Part shown: one piece after another, positions 8,001 to 16,661 of the stretch
Numbering within the stretch: the first letter of the stretch is position 1
Layout of the letters: each line of letters begins with the position of its first letter
IMG/VR virus record: IMGVR_UViG_3300036715_003254
Coordinates: 62,001 to 126,000 of that record
Direction: 5' to 3' (one strand)
DNA length: 64,000 bases
Origin: a virus
Program-made: the position numbers and the translations under genes
The notes under the pieces: model-generated
Database searches by the model: none
What the model was told of the DNA's origin: nothing
What the model saw: the letters and a program-made list of their open reading frames with translations, nothing else

Positions 8001-11000
8001 TTGACTAAATTCACCTGTTGTAGTATCGTATTTTGTGATAGTATAATTTGCTCTATTATAAGCGTAGATATTGCCATCAAGACCAACAGAGAAATAACCA
8101 GAAGAAAGACCGAATGAACCTAAAGCTGTTTTAGAGCTTGTCATTTTTGCTGGTGATGTAGAATACGAATCAGCAAATGATGAGATAATTGTTGAAACAA
8201 AGTTTTTACTAATATCGTATTTCACAAGTCCAAGGCTTGAAGCAGTAATAGCTAGGAATTTATCTTTGTCAATACTGCAAAGTTTACCTATACCTGTAGC
8301 AGTAACATAATCTACGTGACCTGTTTGAGAAGAAACTCCTGAACCTGTATAAGAGAATACTTGTGGATATGGAAGGAAGCCAAGATCAATTACTCTTACT
8401 ACATTGTTTCCTGTATCAGAAACATAAACTTTTTTGTTTTTAGAGTCAACAATGATACCGTTCATAGTTGATGAGAATCTAGAAGAAAGTAGATTTCCAT
8501 TTATTACAGAACCGTTACCACTACCAGCAATTGTAATTACTTGTTGAGTAGCTTCATTGTATTTTCTAACAGCAGCATTACTATCGCCTGAAGAATAAGC
8601 TGTAAACCAAAGATCTTGATTTGTAGCATCATAAGCCATAGCCATAACAGTACCAACAGAAGCGTTTATACCTTCACCTGTACCCATTGAAGTTTGACCA
8701 TTACCACAAGCTATTGAAACAATTCCTGTAGCTAGATCTATTCTTCTGATTACATTGTTTCCAGCATCAGCAACATATAGACAGTTAGCTCCGGAAGAGT
8801 AAACTATGTCATTAAGTGTAGTACTGAATGTAGCATTTGCTCCAGTGCCGTTTTCAAAACCAGTCATTACTGAACCGGCTATTGTGGTAACAATACCGTT
8901 TTGAGTGATTTTTCTTACAGTAGAAGAGTCACAAACATAGAAATTTGTGCCATCAGTTGTAATTCCAGTAATAGATGTGAATGTAGGCGGAATAGACAAA
9001 TAACCAACTTCAGATGTTGCTGTATATGATGATGTAGATGAACCCATTCCTAGTAGAATAACTCTATTATCTGAAGAAGAAAGAAGTATTAAGCTATCTA
9101 CTATACCTGCTGTATCAAGATTATTTCCTTGAATATAACTTACAGTATTGTTAGAAATAATAGCAAAGAAAACTAAAGCCGATGCTTTACCATTTCCTGT
9201 TTGTCCACCAACAAGAACTACATAACCGTTAGAAAGAACTAAAGATTTATGATAAGCCATAGTGTACGGAAGGTTTGTTACTGATGTCCAGTTAATAGTA
9301 TCACTTCCTAAAACACCTATATAAGCTTCACTTTGGCAGTTACCAGAGTACATACCGCCTGTAACAAAAATTCTACCGTCAGGAAGAGTAATAGCAGATT
9401 TACCTGTGACGCCTCCGCCAGAGTTAGGAAGAGCGCTAAACAATGATCCCCAAGAAACATCACTACCAGTATATTTACCTATAACAGAGCTTTTGCTTGA
9501 CAAGTAAACAACATTTGAACCTGATACAACAAGAAGACCGTCAGCTGTACCATTAGGACAAGCTGAAATAGATGTCCAAGTAATTTTATTATCGCTAGAA
9601 ACAGTACCTATATAAGAACCGCAAGCAGTTTTATTACTTGAATCAGTATAACCGCCTAGTACTATAATTTTTCCATCAGGAAGAGTAGCTACACTGTGTT
9701 CAATTACACCAGCTTCAGGGAAGTCAGTTGAAGCAACCCAAGTAGTACTATTACCAGAAACAGTTCCTATTTTAACAGTTTTTATACCGTTAGTACCGTC
9801 AGTTGAACCGCCTATTGAAACAATTCTGCCATCAGGAAGTTTAGTTGTTTTCGCTGGATAATTTGAGAATGTGTCATAATTATCAGTAGGAGTTACTAGA
9901 TTGATTTGAGCACCATCTTGTAGACCGCTTAGAGCACTACCAGCAAGAATACTAATATCACCTGTTGCTTGATTCCAAAGTTTTACAGATCTAACATCAG
10001 CTATAGCAGTCACATTTTTAGAAATGAAAGATAATCCTCTTAAAGCTGATTGGAAAGTAGGAATACTTGCTGTAGGACTATAGTATCCGTAGCAGTCATT
10101 TTGTGTATTATTGTATGATAGTTGAACAGCTGAACCAGTAGAAGTATCAACAACTCTGAATGTATCGTGAGTTTGTACATATATCTTACCGGCTGAATAA
10201 ACCATTGAGTTCTTAGTACCAGCAGTGTAGTAATTATTTGAACTTGCTGTTGAGCTACAAGTATTTGTAGTTTGTGTACTAGTATTATAAGAACCAGAAA
10301 GTGTAGATTCTGTTGTCCAACCTGTACCAGAGTATTTCAAAATACAGTTAGCAGAAAGAGTGAAAACATTTGTTCCGTCTGTACAAACTGAGAACATAGG
10401 TTTTGTAGAAATAGTTGATACAGTACCATCAGAAGCTATTCTTCTTAGACCGTTTTTATTATCAGCTACAAATACATCTCCGCCTATTTTACAAATATTG
10501 TTACCGTTTAGAGGAAGTTGTCCTGTAGCATTATAACTACTGAATACTGCTTGTTGACCATACTTACCATCTAGACTTCCAGGTTGAGCAAAAATACTAC
10601 CTGTTACGTGTGATACAAAGCCTGTAGAAGGATTTATTTTTCTAACTCTGTGGTTATAAGCATCACCAACATAAACTGTACCATCAGAAGCACAAGCAAC
10701 ACCTATAGGACTGTTAAACGCTGCAAGTTTTCTTATACCATCAGCAGAACCATAAGTACCATTTATACCTGCGTATGTTTCGACGTCGCCAGAAGTCAAA
10801 TCCATTCTTCTAATTACGTGGTTTGTAGTATCAGCCATAAACAAGTATTGACCTGTAGAATCAACAAATAGAGAATAAACTGAACCTATAAGAGCGTTAT
10901 AAGAACCACCTCCTGGACCTTGACCATCTTGGTTACCAGCAGAAGATTGTGAGCTAGTATTACCAGCTATTGTCACAACATTTCCAGCATTTCCGGAAGC

Positions 11001-14000
11001 ATCCAAAGGAATTCTTCTTATCAAATAGTTACCACCGTCAGCAACATATAAGTTTGCTTCATTTGCGTCAACAGCAATGTCATAAACAGCTTTAAATCTA
11101 GCAGTAGCTGTAGGAGCTCCATCTGCATAACCAGAAGAGTTATATGAACCAGCTATTGTAGTAACATTTGGATTATTTGGAAGACCTGTTATTTTTCTTA
11201 CTGTATAACCACCGCTATCAACAAAGTAGAATACACCAGAAGCACCAAGACAACCACCTGAAGGGTTATTACAAGTAGCGTTAGATCCTGCTCCGTCTGC
11301 ACCACCAGCTGTACCAACATTCGCTCCAGAAGCACCAGCAATTGTTGAAGTTGAATAAGAGTTATTTATAGCCGCAGATCTAATTCTGTTACCAGCAGCT
11401 TCACAAATATACATAGTCGAATTGTCTGGAGTAAGAATAACATCAGTCGGACCATTCAATCTTGAAGAACCTTGACTACCATCAGCATAACCAGCTGTAG
11501 CGTTTGGAGCAGCAGCACCAACAACAGTAGTAGTAGCACCAGTAGCTATAGTTACCTTTCTAATTGCGTGGTTACCTGTATCAGCAACATATAGATAATT
11601 TCCGTCGTTTGTTACTGCTACACCTTGAGGACCATTAAATGCTGAACCAGCACCGTTAGTACCATCAGTAAAACCAGAAGTACCAGTACCAGAAATAGTA
11701 GAAACAGCGCCTGTACTCATATCAATTTTTCTAATTTTGTGGTTACTAGAGTCGGCTACATAAAGTATACTACCGTATTGAGCAATACCTTTATGGCTGT
11801 TAAATGACGCCGGAGTACCAGATGAATATCCTTGGAAGTTTCCTGAAGATCCAGAAGTAAGACCAGAATATGTAGAAACTTGACCTGTAGCAATTACAAT
11901 TCTTCTGATTGCGTTATTTCCTGTATCAGCAACTAGTAGAGAATCTGAAAGTGGACCTTGACCTAGACAAATTTGTTTAGGTGAATTAAATTTTGCTGAA
12001 GTAGAGTTACCATCAACAAAACCACTAGCTCCACCAGCAAGAGTTTCAACCCTAGCAGTAGCAACATCTATTTTTCTAATCGCATTGTTTCCGCTATCAG
12101 TAACATAAAGAGTATTAAAGTCTTTTGAGAAACATAGAGCAACAGGAGTATTAAATGAAGCGTTTAGACCTTCACCATTAACAAAACCGCTAGAACCTGT
12201 ACCAGCAAAAGTTATAGTATTACCTGTAGCTAATTCTACTCTTCTTATTTTGTTATTGGCAGTATCAGCAACATACATATATTTAGAAGCTGAATCAACA
12301 ACAACATTATATGGAGAGTTAAATGACGCTTGAATTCCAACAGCAGGACCATCAGCAAAACCAGAAGCACCTGAACCAGCAACAGAAGTTATAATACCAG
12401 TTTTATTATCTAGTTTTCTTACTTTATTTCCATCTGTAAAATAAACTGCATTATTTGCTTCGTCTAGATAACAGAAATTTGGAGAAGCAAGAATAGCTTG
12501 AGAATATTGACCAACACCATCCATAGAACCAGTGTTACCGGTTCCAACAATAGTTGAAAGAGCGTAACCTGAAGTTGAAACTCTTCTGATTTTATTTGAT
12601 TTTGTATCAGCAACATAGATATAATCAGCAGTTGGAGATACACAAAGACCTAGAGGACCATTAAGAGTACCATTAGTACCTGTACTGTTATCAGTAGAAC
12701 CAGCAGAACCAGAACCAGCAATTGTATAAACAGCACCAGTTTGAGTCATAATTTTTCTGATTTTATTATTACCTGTATCAGTAACATATAGTATATTACC
12801 AGATTTATCACAAGTAATATCTGTAGGTGAATAGAAGCTAGCATTTAGACCTGTACCGTCAGTACCACCTATTGCACCAGAAGGAGAACCAGCAAGAGTT
12901 GTAGTAGCACCATTTAGTGGATTTACTTTTCTAATTCTTTGGTTACCTGTATCAGCAACATATAGATATTGGTCGTCACAAGTAATGCCTGTTGGTTGGA
13001 AGAATGAAACAGCGCTTCCAGTGTTACCATCAACATTATATTGAGGTCTGTTTATACCTGCATTATCTTGATTTAATTGAGAAACAGCATTTAGACCAGT
13101 ACCAGCTACAGTAGCAACCACCCATTGTGAAAGAGTAGAGTTATAAGTTAGACTTCTAATTTTGTTTGAGTTAGTATCTGCAACATATAGAACGCCGTTT
13201 AGTTGAGTAATACCTTGAGGATAGTTAAATGTAGCAGAAAGACCATTTCCATCAAGAGAAGAATTATCTCCAGAACCAGCGATTGTAGTAACAGTATTAT
13301 TACTCAAATCTATTTGTCTAATCATATTATTACCAGTATCAGCAACAAATAGTTTTGTATTAGTTTGGTCTAGACAAATACCTTTAGGAAGGTTAAATGT
13401 TGCGCTTGTACCAGCTCCGTTTAGAGAACCGAATTGTCCTGTACCAGCAATAGTAGAAACCACACCAGTAGCAATATCGTATTTTCTTATTTTGTTGTTT
13501 TTAGTATCAGTAAAGTATACTGTAGTACCATCAGAACATACGCCTCTAGGTTCATTAACTTCTGAAGCCATAAAGTAACCAGCACCATCAGAGTAAGAAG
13601 CATTTCCATCTCCAGCCATAGTAGAAATGAAGAAGTTATTATTTAGCTCAAGTCTTCTTATTGCGTGGTTTGTTGTATCTGAGAAATATAGACAGTTTGA
13701 AGTTGCATCATATTCCATATGTGAAATGACACCAAAACTTGCTGCCATACCAAAGCCGTCAGTAAGATTTGAGTTTCCGTTTCCGGCTATCAACATAATA
13801 GTATTTGTTATTGGGTCATATCTTTTGATTTTATATGTGTTAGCATCAGCTATATAGTAATATCTACCATCATAAGCCGTAGCAGATACTAGACCAAAAG
13901 AAGCAGAATAAGGAATAGAAATACCATCTCCATAAGAAACTATACCAGCACCAGCAAGAAGATTTACTTCTTTTGTTAGAGTATTAATAGCTCTTATTTT

Positions 14001-15677
14001 TGAGTTTCCTGTATCAGCAACAAATGCAGTTTTACTGTCTTGAGATACAAAAATATCAAAAGGATTGAAGAATGTTGCTAGAACACCTATACCATCAGTA
14101 GAACCAGCAGTACCTGAACCATAAACTGAGAAAACAGTATTACTTCTAAGGTCTATTACTCTTATTTTGTTGTTATTGACATCAGCAACATAAAGTTGTT
14201 CAAATCCGTCAAAAGCTATTCCTGAAGGATAGTTAAATGTAGCAGCATTTACTGGACCATCATAAGAACCAGCAGAACCTGTACCAGCAACAGTAGTTAC
14301 GCCGAAATTTGCTGATTTTAGATCTATCTTTCTAATTTTGTTAGCAGAAGCATCAGCAACAAAAAGGAATTGATTTGTTTCGTCTAATGCTAGAGAAGTC
14401 AATTGACTGAATGTAGCATTTAGACCTTTTTCAGAGTCTGTAGATCCGAATGTTCCAACAACACCAGCTATAGTAGAAACAACATTATTAGTAAGATCTA
14501 TTCTTCTTACAACATTGTTATTTTGGTCAGCAACATAAGCCATATTTGTTGTTTTATCTATACAGATATCAACAGGACTAGCAAATTGAGCTGAAGCAAT
14601 ATCTCCGTCAAGATAACCAGCAGAAGAAATACCTGCTACAGTAGTAGCTGAGCCATCAGCAACACTTACTTTTCTTATACAGTTATTACCCATATCAGCA
14701 ACATAAATGAAACCTGAATAGTAGAATAGTCCTCTAGGTTGATTGAATTTAACCTTTGAAGCGATTCCATCAACATATCCTGGAGTTCCACCAATACCGC
14801 AAAGAGTAATAGTTTTATTATTTGTTTGGTCTATTTTTCTTATACAGTGATTAGCTGTATCAGCAACATAAACATAAGTACCATCGTATGTTACACCTTT
14901 CGGAGTATTAAACATAGCTATTTTTTGATCACCTATATCAGTGTCACAGAAAATAGATGTTTGTGAAATATTTCCAGAGAATGGTCTTACTTCTCCTGTA
15001 GCAACAATATATTTTACTATTGTTCCGACTTGAGTTATATAAAGATCTGTACCATCAGTAGTAACATATCTTGGAGAGTTAAGTTGAGCATTAGTACCAA
15101 ATCCAGGTTTAAAACCAGCATTTCCAGAACCAGCAAGAGTTAAAACTTCAAGAGTAGTAAGGTCAAGAACTCTTAGTTTATGTTGTGCTTGTTGAACAAA
15201 GTAAAGTTTTCCATTCAAATAAGTTATACTTACACCAGATTGAATAGTAGCTGATATTCCTATACCATCTTGAGAACTAGAAGAACCAGAACCAGCAAGA
15301 GTAATTACCTCTCTACTATTTAAATCAATTTGTCTGATTCTACAACCAGCATTTTCTATAACATACAGTTTGTCTGTACCGTTTGTTGTTATACCATAAG
15401 GGTTGTTGAATGAAGCATTTATTCCGAAACCGTCTATTGAAGCATTAGAACCAGAGCCGAAATATGTTTCAGTCATTCCAGTATCCATATCAACAGTTCT
15501 AATTCTGTGGTTATTAGAATCCGCAATGTACAATTTATTACCAACAATTACTTGAGCTGTTGGAGTATTAAAAAGTGCAGTTGCAAAAGAACCATCTTTA
15601 TTAGTGTTAGCTGAATAAAGATTGTTTACTGTTGATTTTGGAACTGAAGGAAAAATTGGAGCAGTGTTTGCACTCAT
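5040..15677 (-). CDS. Giant NHL-repeat virion protein, 3545 residues
   Basis: Residues ~30-3430 consist of dozens of units of about 55-60 residues with the NHL signature (Y-V-A-D-T-x-N-N-x-I-R-x-I-D, then T-x-A-G-x-G, F-N-x-P-x-G-I), enough for around ten beta-propellers. A segment near residues 1620-1900 has Kelch-like units (L-P-D-G-R-I, G-G). The first ~29 residues (T-A-P-I-F, then S-A-N-T-N-x-D-G) and the last ~105 (A-G-P-Y-G-S-R to V-F-G-G-D-Y) together look like one small virion domain seen alone in other phages, so the propellers appear inserted into it. It is probably a tail fibre or capsid surface adhesin. It starts at ATG 15677 after AGGAG. No signal peptide or catalytic motif is seen. 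Confidence 0.75.
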   Translation of the reverse strand: MSANTAPIFPSVPKSTVNNLYSANTNKDGSFATALFNTPTAQVIVGNKLYIADSNNHRIRTVDMDTGMTETYFGSGSNASIDGFGINASFNNPYGITTNGTDKLYVIENAGCRIRQIDLNSREVITLAGSGSSSSQDGIGISATIQSGVSITYLNGKLYFVQQAQHKLRVLDLTTLEVLTLAGSGNAGFKPGFGTNAQLNSPRYVTTDGTDLYITQVGTIVKYIVATGEVRPFSGNISQTSIFCDTDIGDQKIAMFNTPKGVTYDGTYVYVADTANHCIRKIDQTNNKTITLCGIGGTPGYVDGIASKVKFNQPRGLFYYSGFIYVADMGNNCIRKVSVADGSATTVAGISSAGYLDGDIASAQFASPVDICIDKTTNMAYVADQNNNVVRRIDLTNNVVSTIAGVVGTFGSTDSEKGLNATFSQLTSLALDETNQFLFVADASANKIRKIDLKSANFGVTTVAGTGSAGSYDGPVNAATFNYPSGIAFDGFEQLYVADVNNNKIRVIDLRSNTVFSVYGSGTAGSTDGIGVLATFFNPFDIFVSQDSKTAFVADTGNSKIRAINTLTKEVNLLAGAGIVSYGDGISIPYSASFGLVSATAYDGRYYYIADANTYKIKRYDPITNTIMLIAGNGNSNLTDGFGMAASFGVISHMEYDATSNCLYFSDTTNHAIRRLELNNNFFISTMAGDGNASYSDGAGYFMASEVNEPRGVCSDGTTVYFTDTKNNKIRKYDIATGVVSTIAGTGQFGSLNGAGTSATFNLPKGICLDQTNTKLFVADTGNNMIRQIDLSNNTVTTIAGSGDNSSLDGNGLSATFNYPQGITQLNGVLYVADTNSNKIRSLTYNSTLSQWVVATVAGTGLNAVSQLNQDNAGINRPQYNVDGNTGSAVSFFQPTGITCDDQYLYVADTGNQRIRKVNPLNGATTTLAGSPSGAIGGTDGTGLNASFYSPTDITCDKSGNILYVTDTGNNKIRKIMTQTGAVYTIAGSGSAGSTDNSTGTNGTLNGPLGLCVSPTADYIYVADTKSNKIRRVSTSGYALSTIVGTGNTGSMDGVGQYSQAILASPNFCYLDEANNAVYFTDGNKVRKLDNKTGIITSVAGSGASGFADGPAVGIQASFNSPYNVVVDSASKYMYVADTANNKIRRVELATGNTITFAGTGSSGFVNGEGLNASFNTPVALCFSKDFNTLYVTDSGNNAIRKIDVATARVETLAGGASGFVDGNSTSAKFNSPKQICLGQGPLSDSLLVADTGNNAIRRIVIATGQVSTYSGLTSGSSGNFQGYSSGTPASFNSHKGIAQYGSILYVADSSNHKIRKIDMSTGAVSTISGTGTSGFTDGTNGAGSAFNGPQGVAVTNDGNYLYVADTGNHAIRKVTIATGATTTVVGAAAPNATAGYADGSQGSSRLNGPTDVILTPDNSTMYICEAAGNRIRSAAINNSYSTSTIAGASGANVGTAGGADGAGSNATCNNPSGGCLGASGVFYFVDSGGYTVRKITGLPNNPNVTTIAGSYNSSGYADGAPTATARFKAVYDIAVDANEANLYVADGGNYLIRRIPLDASGNAGNVVTIAGNTSSQSSAGNQDGQGPGGGSYNALIGSVYSLFVDSTGQYLFMADTTNHVIRRMDLTSGDVETYAGINGTYGSADGIRKLAAFNSPIGVACASDGTVYVGDAYNHRVRKINPSTGFVSHVTGSIFAQPGSLDGKYGQQAVFSSYNATGQLPLNGNNICKIGGDVFVADNKNGLRRIASDGTVSTISTKPMFSVCTDGTNVFTLSANCILKYSGTGWTTESTLSGSYNTSTQTTNTCSSTASSNNYYTAGTKNSMVYSAGKIYVQTHDTFRVVDTSTGSAVQLSYNNTQNDCYGYYSPTASIPTFQSALRGLSFISKNVTAIADVRSVKLWNQATGDISILAGSALSGLQDGAQINLVTPTDNYDTFSNYPAKTTKLPDGRIVSIGGSTDGTNGIKTVKIGTVSGNSTTWVASTDFPEAGVIEHSVATLPDGKIIVLGGYTDSSNKTACGSYIGTVSSDNKITWTSISACPNGTADGLLVVSGSNVVYLSSKSSVIGKYTGSDVSWGSLFSALPNSGGGVTGKSAITLPDGRIFVTGGMYSGNCQSEAYIGVLGSDTINWTSVTNLPYTMAYHKSLVLSNGYVVLVGGQTGNGKASALVFFAIISNNTVSYIQGNNLDTAGIVDSLILLSSSDNRVILLGMGSSTSSYTATSEVGYLSIPPTFTSITGITTDGTNFYVCDSSTVRKITQNGIVTTIAGSVMTGFENGTGANATFSTTLNDIVYSSGANCLYVADAGNNVIRRIDLATGIVSIACGNGQTSMGTGEGINASVGTVMAMAYDATNQDLWFTAYSSGDSNAAVRKYNEATQQVITIAGSGNGSVINGNLLSSRFSSTMNGIIVDSKNKKVYVSDTGNNVVRVIDLGFLPYPQVFSYTGSGVSSQTGHVDYVTATGIGKLCSIDKDKFLAITASSLGLVKYDISKNFVSTIISSFADSYSTSPAKMTSSKTALGSFGLSSGYFSVGLDGNIYAYNRANYTITKYDTTTGEFSQFLGTHGASGSASNCPAYKTTFSETGTYNDSISNIVWEDANTVWFFGQPYVRRISFATDDCQTINSSNSYGSTDGQYGSFTIAHIPGAIYDSNDKLIYFTNSNISTAVTTVRSFDVNSYYVETYAGGTKYSGSGASNDGVRLRPLITYPSYLSLSEDGSKLYIGNWNSGDARMRRLDISTNLVDTVLGDGTSGSNDTYGNFTRVGNGVLTPFYKSGKVYFADYANYKVRVYDETTKLTSVVAGSGYSGYTEGKAAVGMFNYPMGIVVDTNGDIYVADSSNNRIRKISNGQITTFAGKGVAGFADGKPSEAMFNNPNGLAWSSDKSTIYVADTNNNRVRYIDKATGKVGTLFGNGSASTVDGIGDSAAINGPMHMVEFEGNLYVTEYSGHRIRKYGLSDKRVSVFAGDGTKGYIDGTGQANTRFNNPWGICVSNNRELYVAEYSNHVIRRIDIDTCTVLLIAGTPPNNSTSDTTYPGNVDGYNTSTKFNYPRGIVCTADGTSLYVADQSNYKIRRVYPQLNVMVQTWAGTGNSGYADGVNLIARMNNPRQFVLDGNGNMFIADSGNNVIRKMKLSTGFLTTIAGDTSGSSSDGTGWGIASDGPKSKFNYPAGIAFDGNFLYVADYSGYRIRKVNPYNGYTTTIAGSGQGFLDGNGTSASFYNPAKLSLDASKENLYIVDVGYSKIRVMDIQSGLVSTLVNTSGKSNSYGIGNIAQVPLNLTIHSQITWISPTQFLIGNSAYVSKVDISSKTLTMELGVGSYPGNCMGKKATYQSTPIGMTKVGSTWYVSDVTKIKTVDDATGISAYFAGNPFGQSGFVDGSGGLSAALFGSIADIKYSASRNALFILDSQYHKVRKIDLTTGKVSTLAGSNFGIAGYSDDTMKLVYAAGPYGSRLDTFKVRPTSTTGSTVVRFFLNNGGDVKIKENNSMIAEISVPSISTTETGAQSEFFYYPNLSLDSGMRVYATLGTATSYGPNSPIAVTVFGGDY

Positions 15678-15703
15678 ATATATTTTTCTCCTATAAAGTT
15701 AAG

Positions 15704-16114
15704 TTAAAAACCACCATAATTGGTAGCAAGAAGTTTGTTTACCGTCATTGAACTGTTTACAACATTTTGATACTCTTCTCCAAGACCTATTTTCTCCCAT
15801 TCGTTTTTATTCAATACATTTAGTGTAGTATTAGTAGAATTGATTTTTTTATAAATCGCTCCATCAAAGACTACTAGAGTATTTACTCTATAAAATGTAT
15901 TTGGTTTAAAAAATGGGATAGAAGTTTGAATAAAAGAAGTACCAGCATCAATTGCGTCGCCTAAAGTAGTGTCACCATTTAGACCAGCGTTTGAAATTTT
16001 TTGATAAGTACAGCCTGACGATACAACAAATATCAACTTACCATTAGGAATTTTATTAATTCCTGTTTCAGTATGATCTTTGAGATACCAAATTGGTTCT
16101 ACATTGTATGTCAT
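15704..16114 (-). CDS. Short tail fibre-type protein with shared N-terminal module
   Basis: 136 residues. Residues 1-60 (Y-N-x-x-P-I-W-Y at 3-10, T-G-I-N-K-I-P near 17-23, K-L-I) match the N-termini of the fibre proteins at 16662-17774 and 20333-21757, so this is probably a virion attachment module. The C-terminal half contains a V-F-D-G-A-I-Y-K-K-I segment like carbohydrate-binding repeats. It has a conserved leader hairpin (16138-16181) and a late-type box. It lies 26 bases upstream of the giant NHL gene and is probably co-transcribed with it. Confidence 0.6.
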   Translation of the reverse strand: MTYNVEPIWYLKDHTETGINKIPNGKLIFVVSSGCTYQKISNAGLNGDTTLGDAIDAGTSFIQTSIPFFKPNTFYRVNTLVVFDGAIYKKINSTNTTLNVLNKNEWEKIGLGEEYQNVVNSSMTVNKLLATNYGGF

Positions 16115-16137
16115 TTATTTACCTACCCTAGAGTTTT

Positions 16138-16181
16138 TTGCGTTACTTGGTATGTCACATTCCGTAAGGAGTTTAACGCAA
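16138..16181 (-). ncRNA. Conserved leader hairpin, copy 1
   Basis: A 44-base element between the promoter box and the ribosome site of the 136-residue gene. An outer 8-bp stem (TTGCGTTA with TAACGCAA) encloses a short TCC/GGA hairpin and a single-stranded stretch that is identical to copy 2 at 21782-21828. The outer stem differs in sequence between copies but still pairs. Not a riboswitch class I recognise. Confidence 0.55.
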
Positions 16182-16183
16182 TA

Positions 16184-16191
16184 TATTTATT
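16184..16191 (-). promoter_or_regulatory. T4-like late promoter box AATAAATA
   Basis: The box lies immediately upstream of the conserved leader hairpin of the 136-residue fibre gene. Confidence 0.5.
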
Positions 16192-16230
16192 TTGTAGGTT
16201 TGATTACACTAAAATTTTTAATAAATAAAA

Positions 16231-16255
16231 GACACAAACTTTGTTTGTTCGTGTC
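16231..16255 (-). terminator. Terminator after 97-residue gene
   Basis: A 9-bp stem (one G-U pair) with a 7-base loop, followed on the minus strand by TTTTATTTATT. Confidence 0.7.
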
Positions 16256-16268
16256 AATCTTTTAATTT

Positions 16269-16562
16269 TTATACGCCCCAAATACCATAAGCTCTAAATA
16301 CAACTCCGGCAGCAGAAGCACTTACTATAACACTCTCTCCAGAAACTACTATAAGATCTGTTCTTTCTAAAGTATCGTTTGCCGATATTGTTGTTCCTGA
16401 TTCTATTTTATCTCCGCCTATAGTTATATTAATAGTAACAGAATCAGAAGTCGTATTACAAACATTTATAGCCATAGTAGCAGTTTTACCTACAGGCACT
16501 TTACACAAAACTGTATCTGTATTCGCCGCAGGTATTACACTTCCAAATTTTATTCCAGCCAT
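16269..16562 (-). CDS. Small beta-rich virion protein
   Basis: 97 residues beginning MAGIKFGSVIPAANTDTVLC. Alternating Val/Thr strands (T-A-T-M-A-I-N-V-C-N-T, V-T-I-N-I-T-I-G-G) suggest an all-beta fold typical of small phage decoration or fibre-tip proteins. It has its own TATAAATA box (16590-16597), a strong GGAGG ribosome site and its own terminator, so it is a single-gene late unit. I cannot name the family. Confidence 0.5.
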   Translation of the reverse strand: MAGIKFGSVIPAANTDTVLCKVPVGKTATMAINVCNTTSDSVTINITIGGDKIESGTTISANDTLERTDLIVVSGESVIVSASAAGVVFRAYGIWGV

Positions 16563-16589
16563 TTTTATTTCCTCCTTTAGTTTTAATAT

Positions 16590-16597
16590 TATTTATA
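16590..16597 (-). promoter_or_regulatory. Late promoter box, exact T4 consensus TATAAATA
   Basis: Exact TATAAATA 28 bases upstream of the ATG of the 97-residue virion gene. Confidence 0.6.
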
Positions 16598-16609
16598 AAA
16601 TATGACCTT

Positions 16610-16641
16610 CAAACCTACTACTGTAAAAGTAGTAGGCTTTG
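16610..16641 (-). terminator. Terminator after 370-residue fibre gene
   Basis: A 13-base arm at 16610-16622 (rich in CTACTACT) pairs with 16629-16641, apart from one bulge. An A/T-rich tail follows on the minus strand. Confidence 0.7.
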
Positions 16642-16661
16642 AGCTTATATTTTAAACTCTA

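Noticed and set aside
7841-8086. 81-codon ORF inside the giant NHL gene
   Set aside because: Another-frame shadow of the repetitive gene, with no support from ribosome site or composition.
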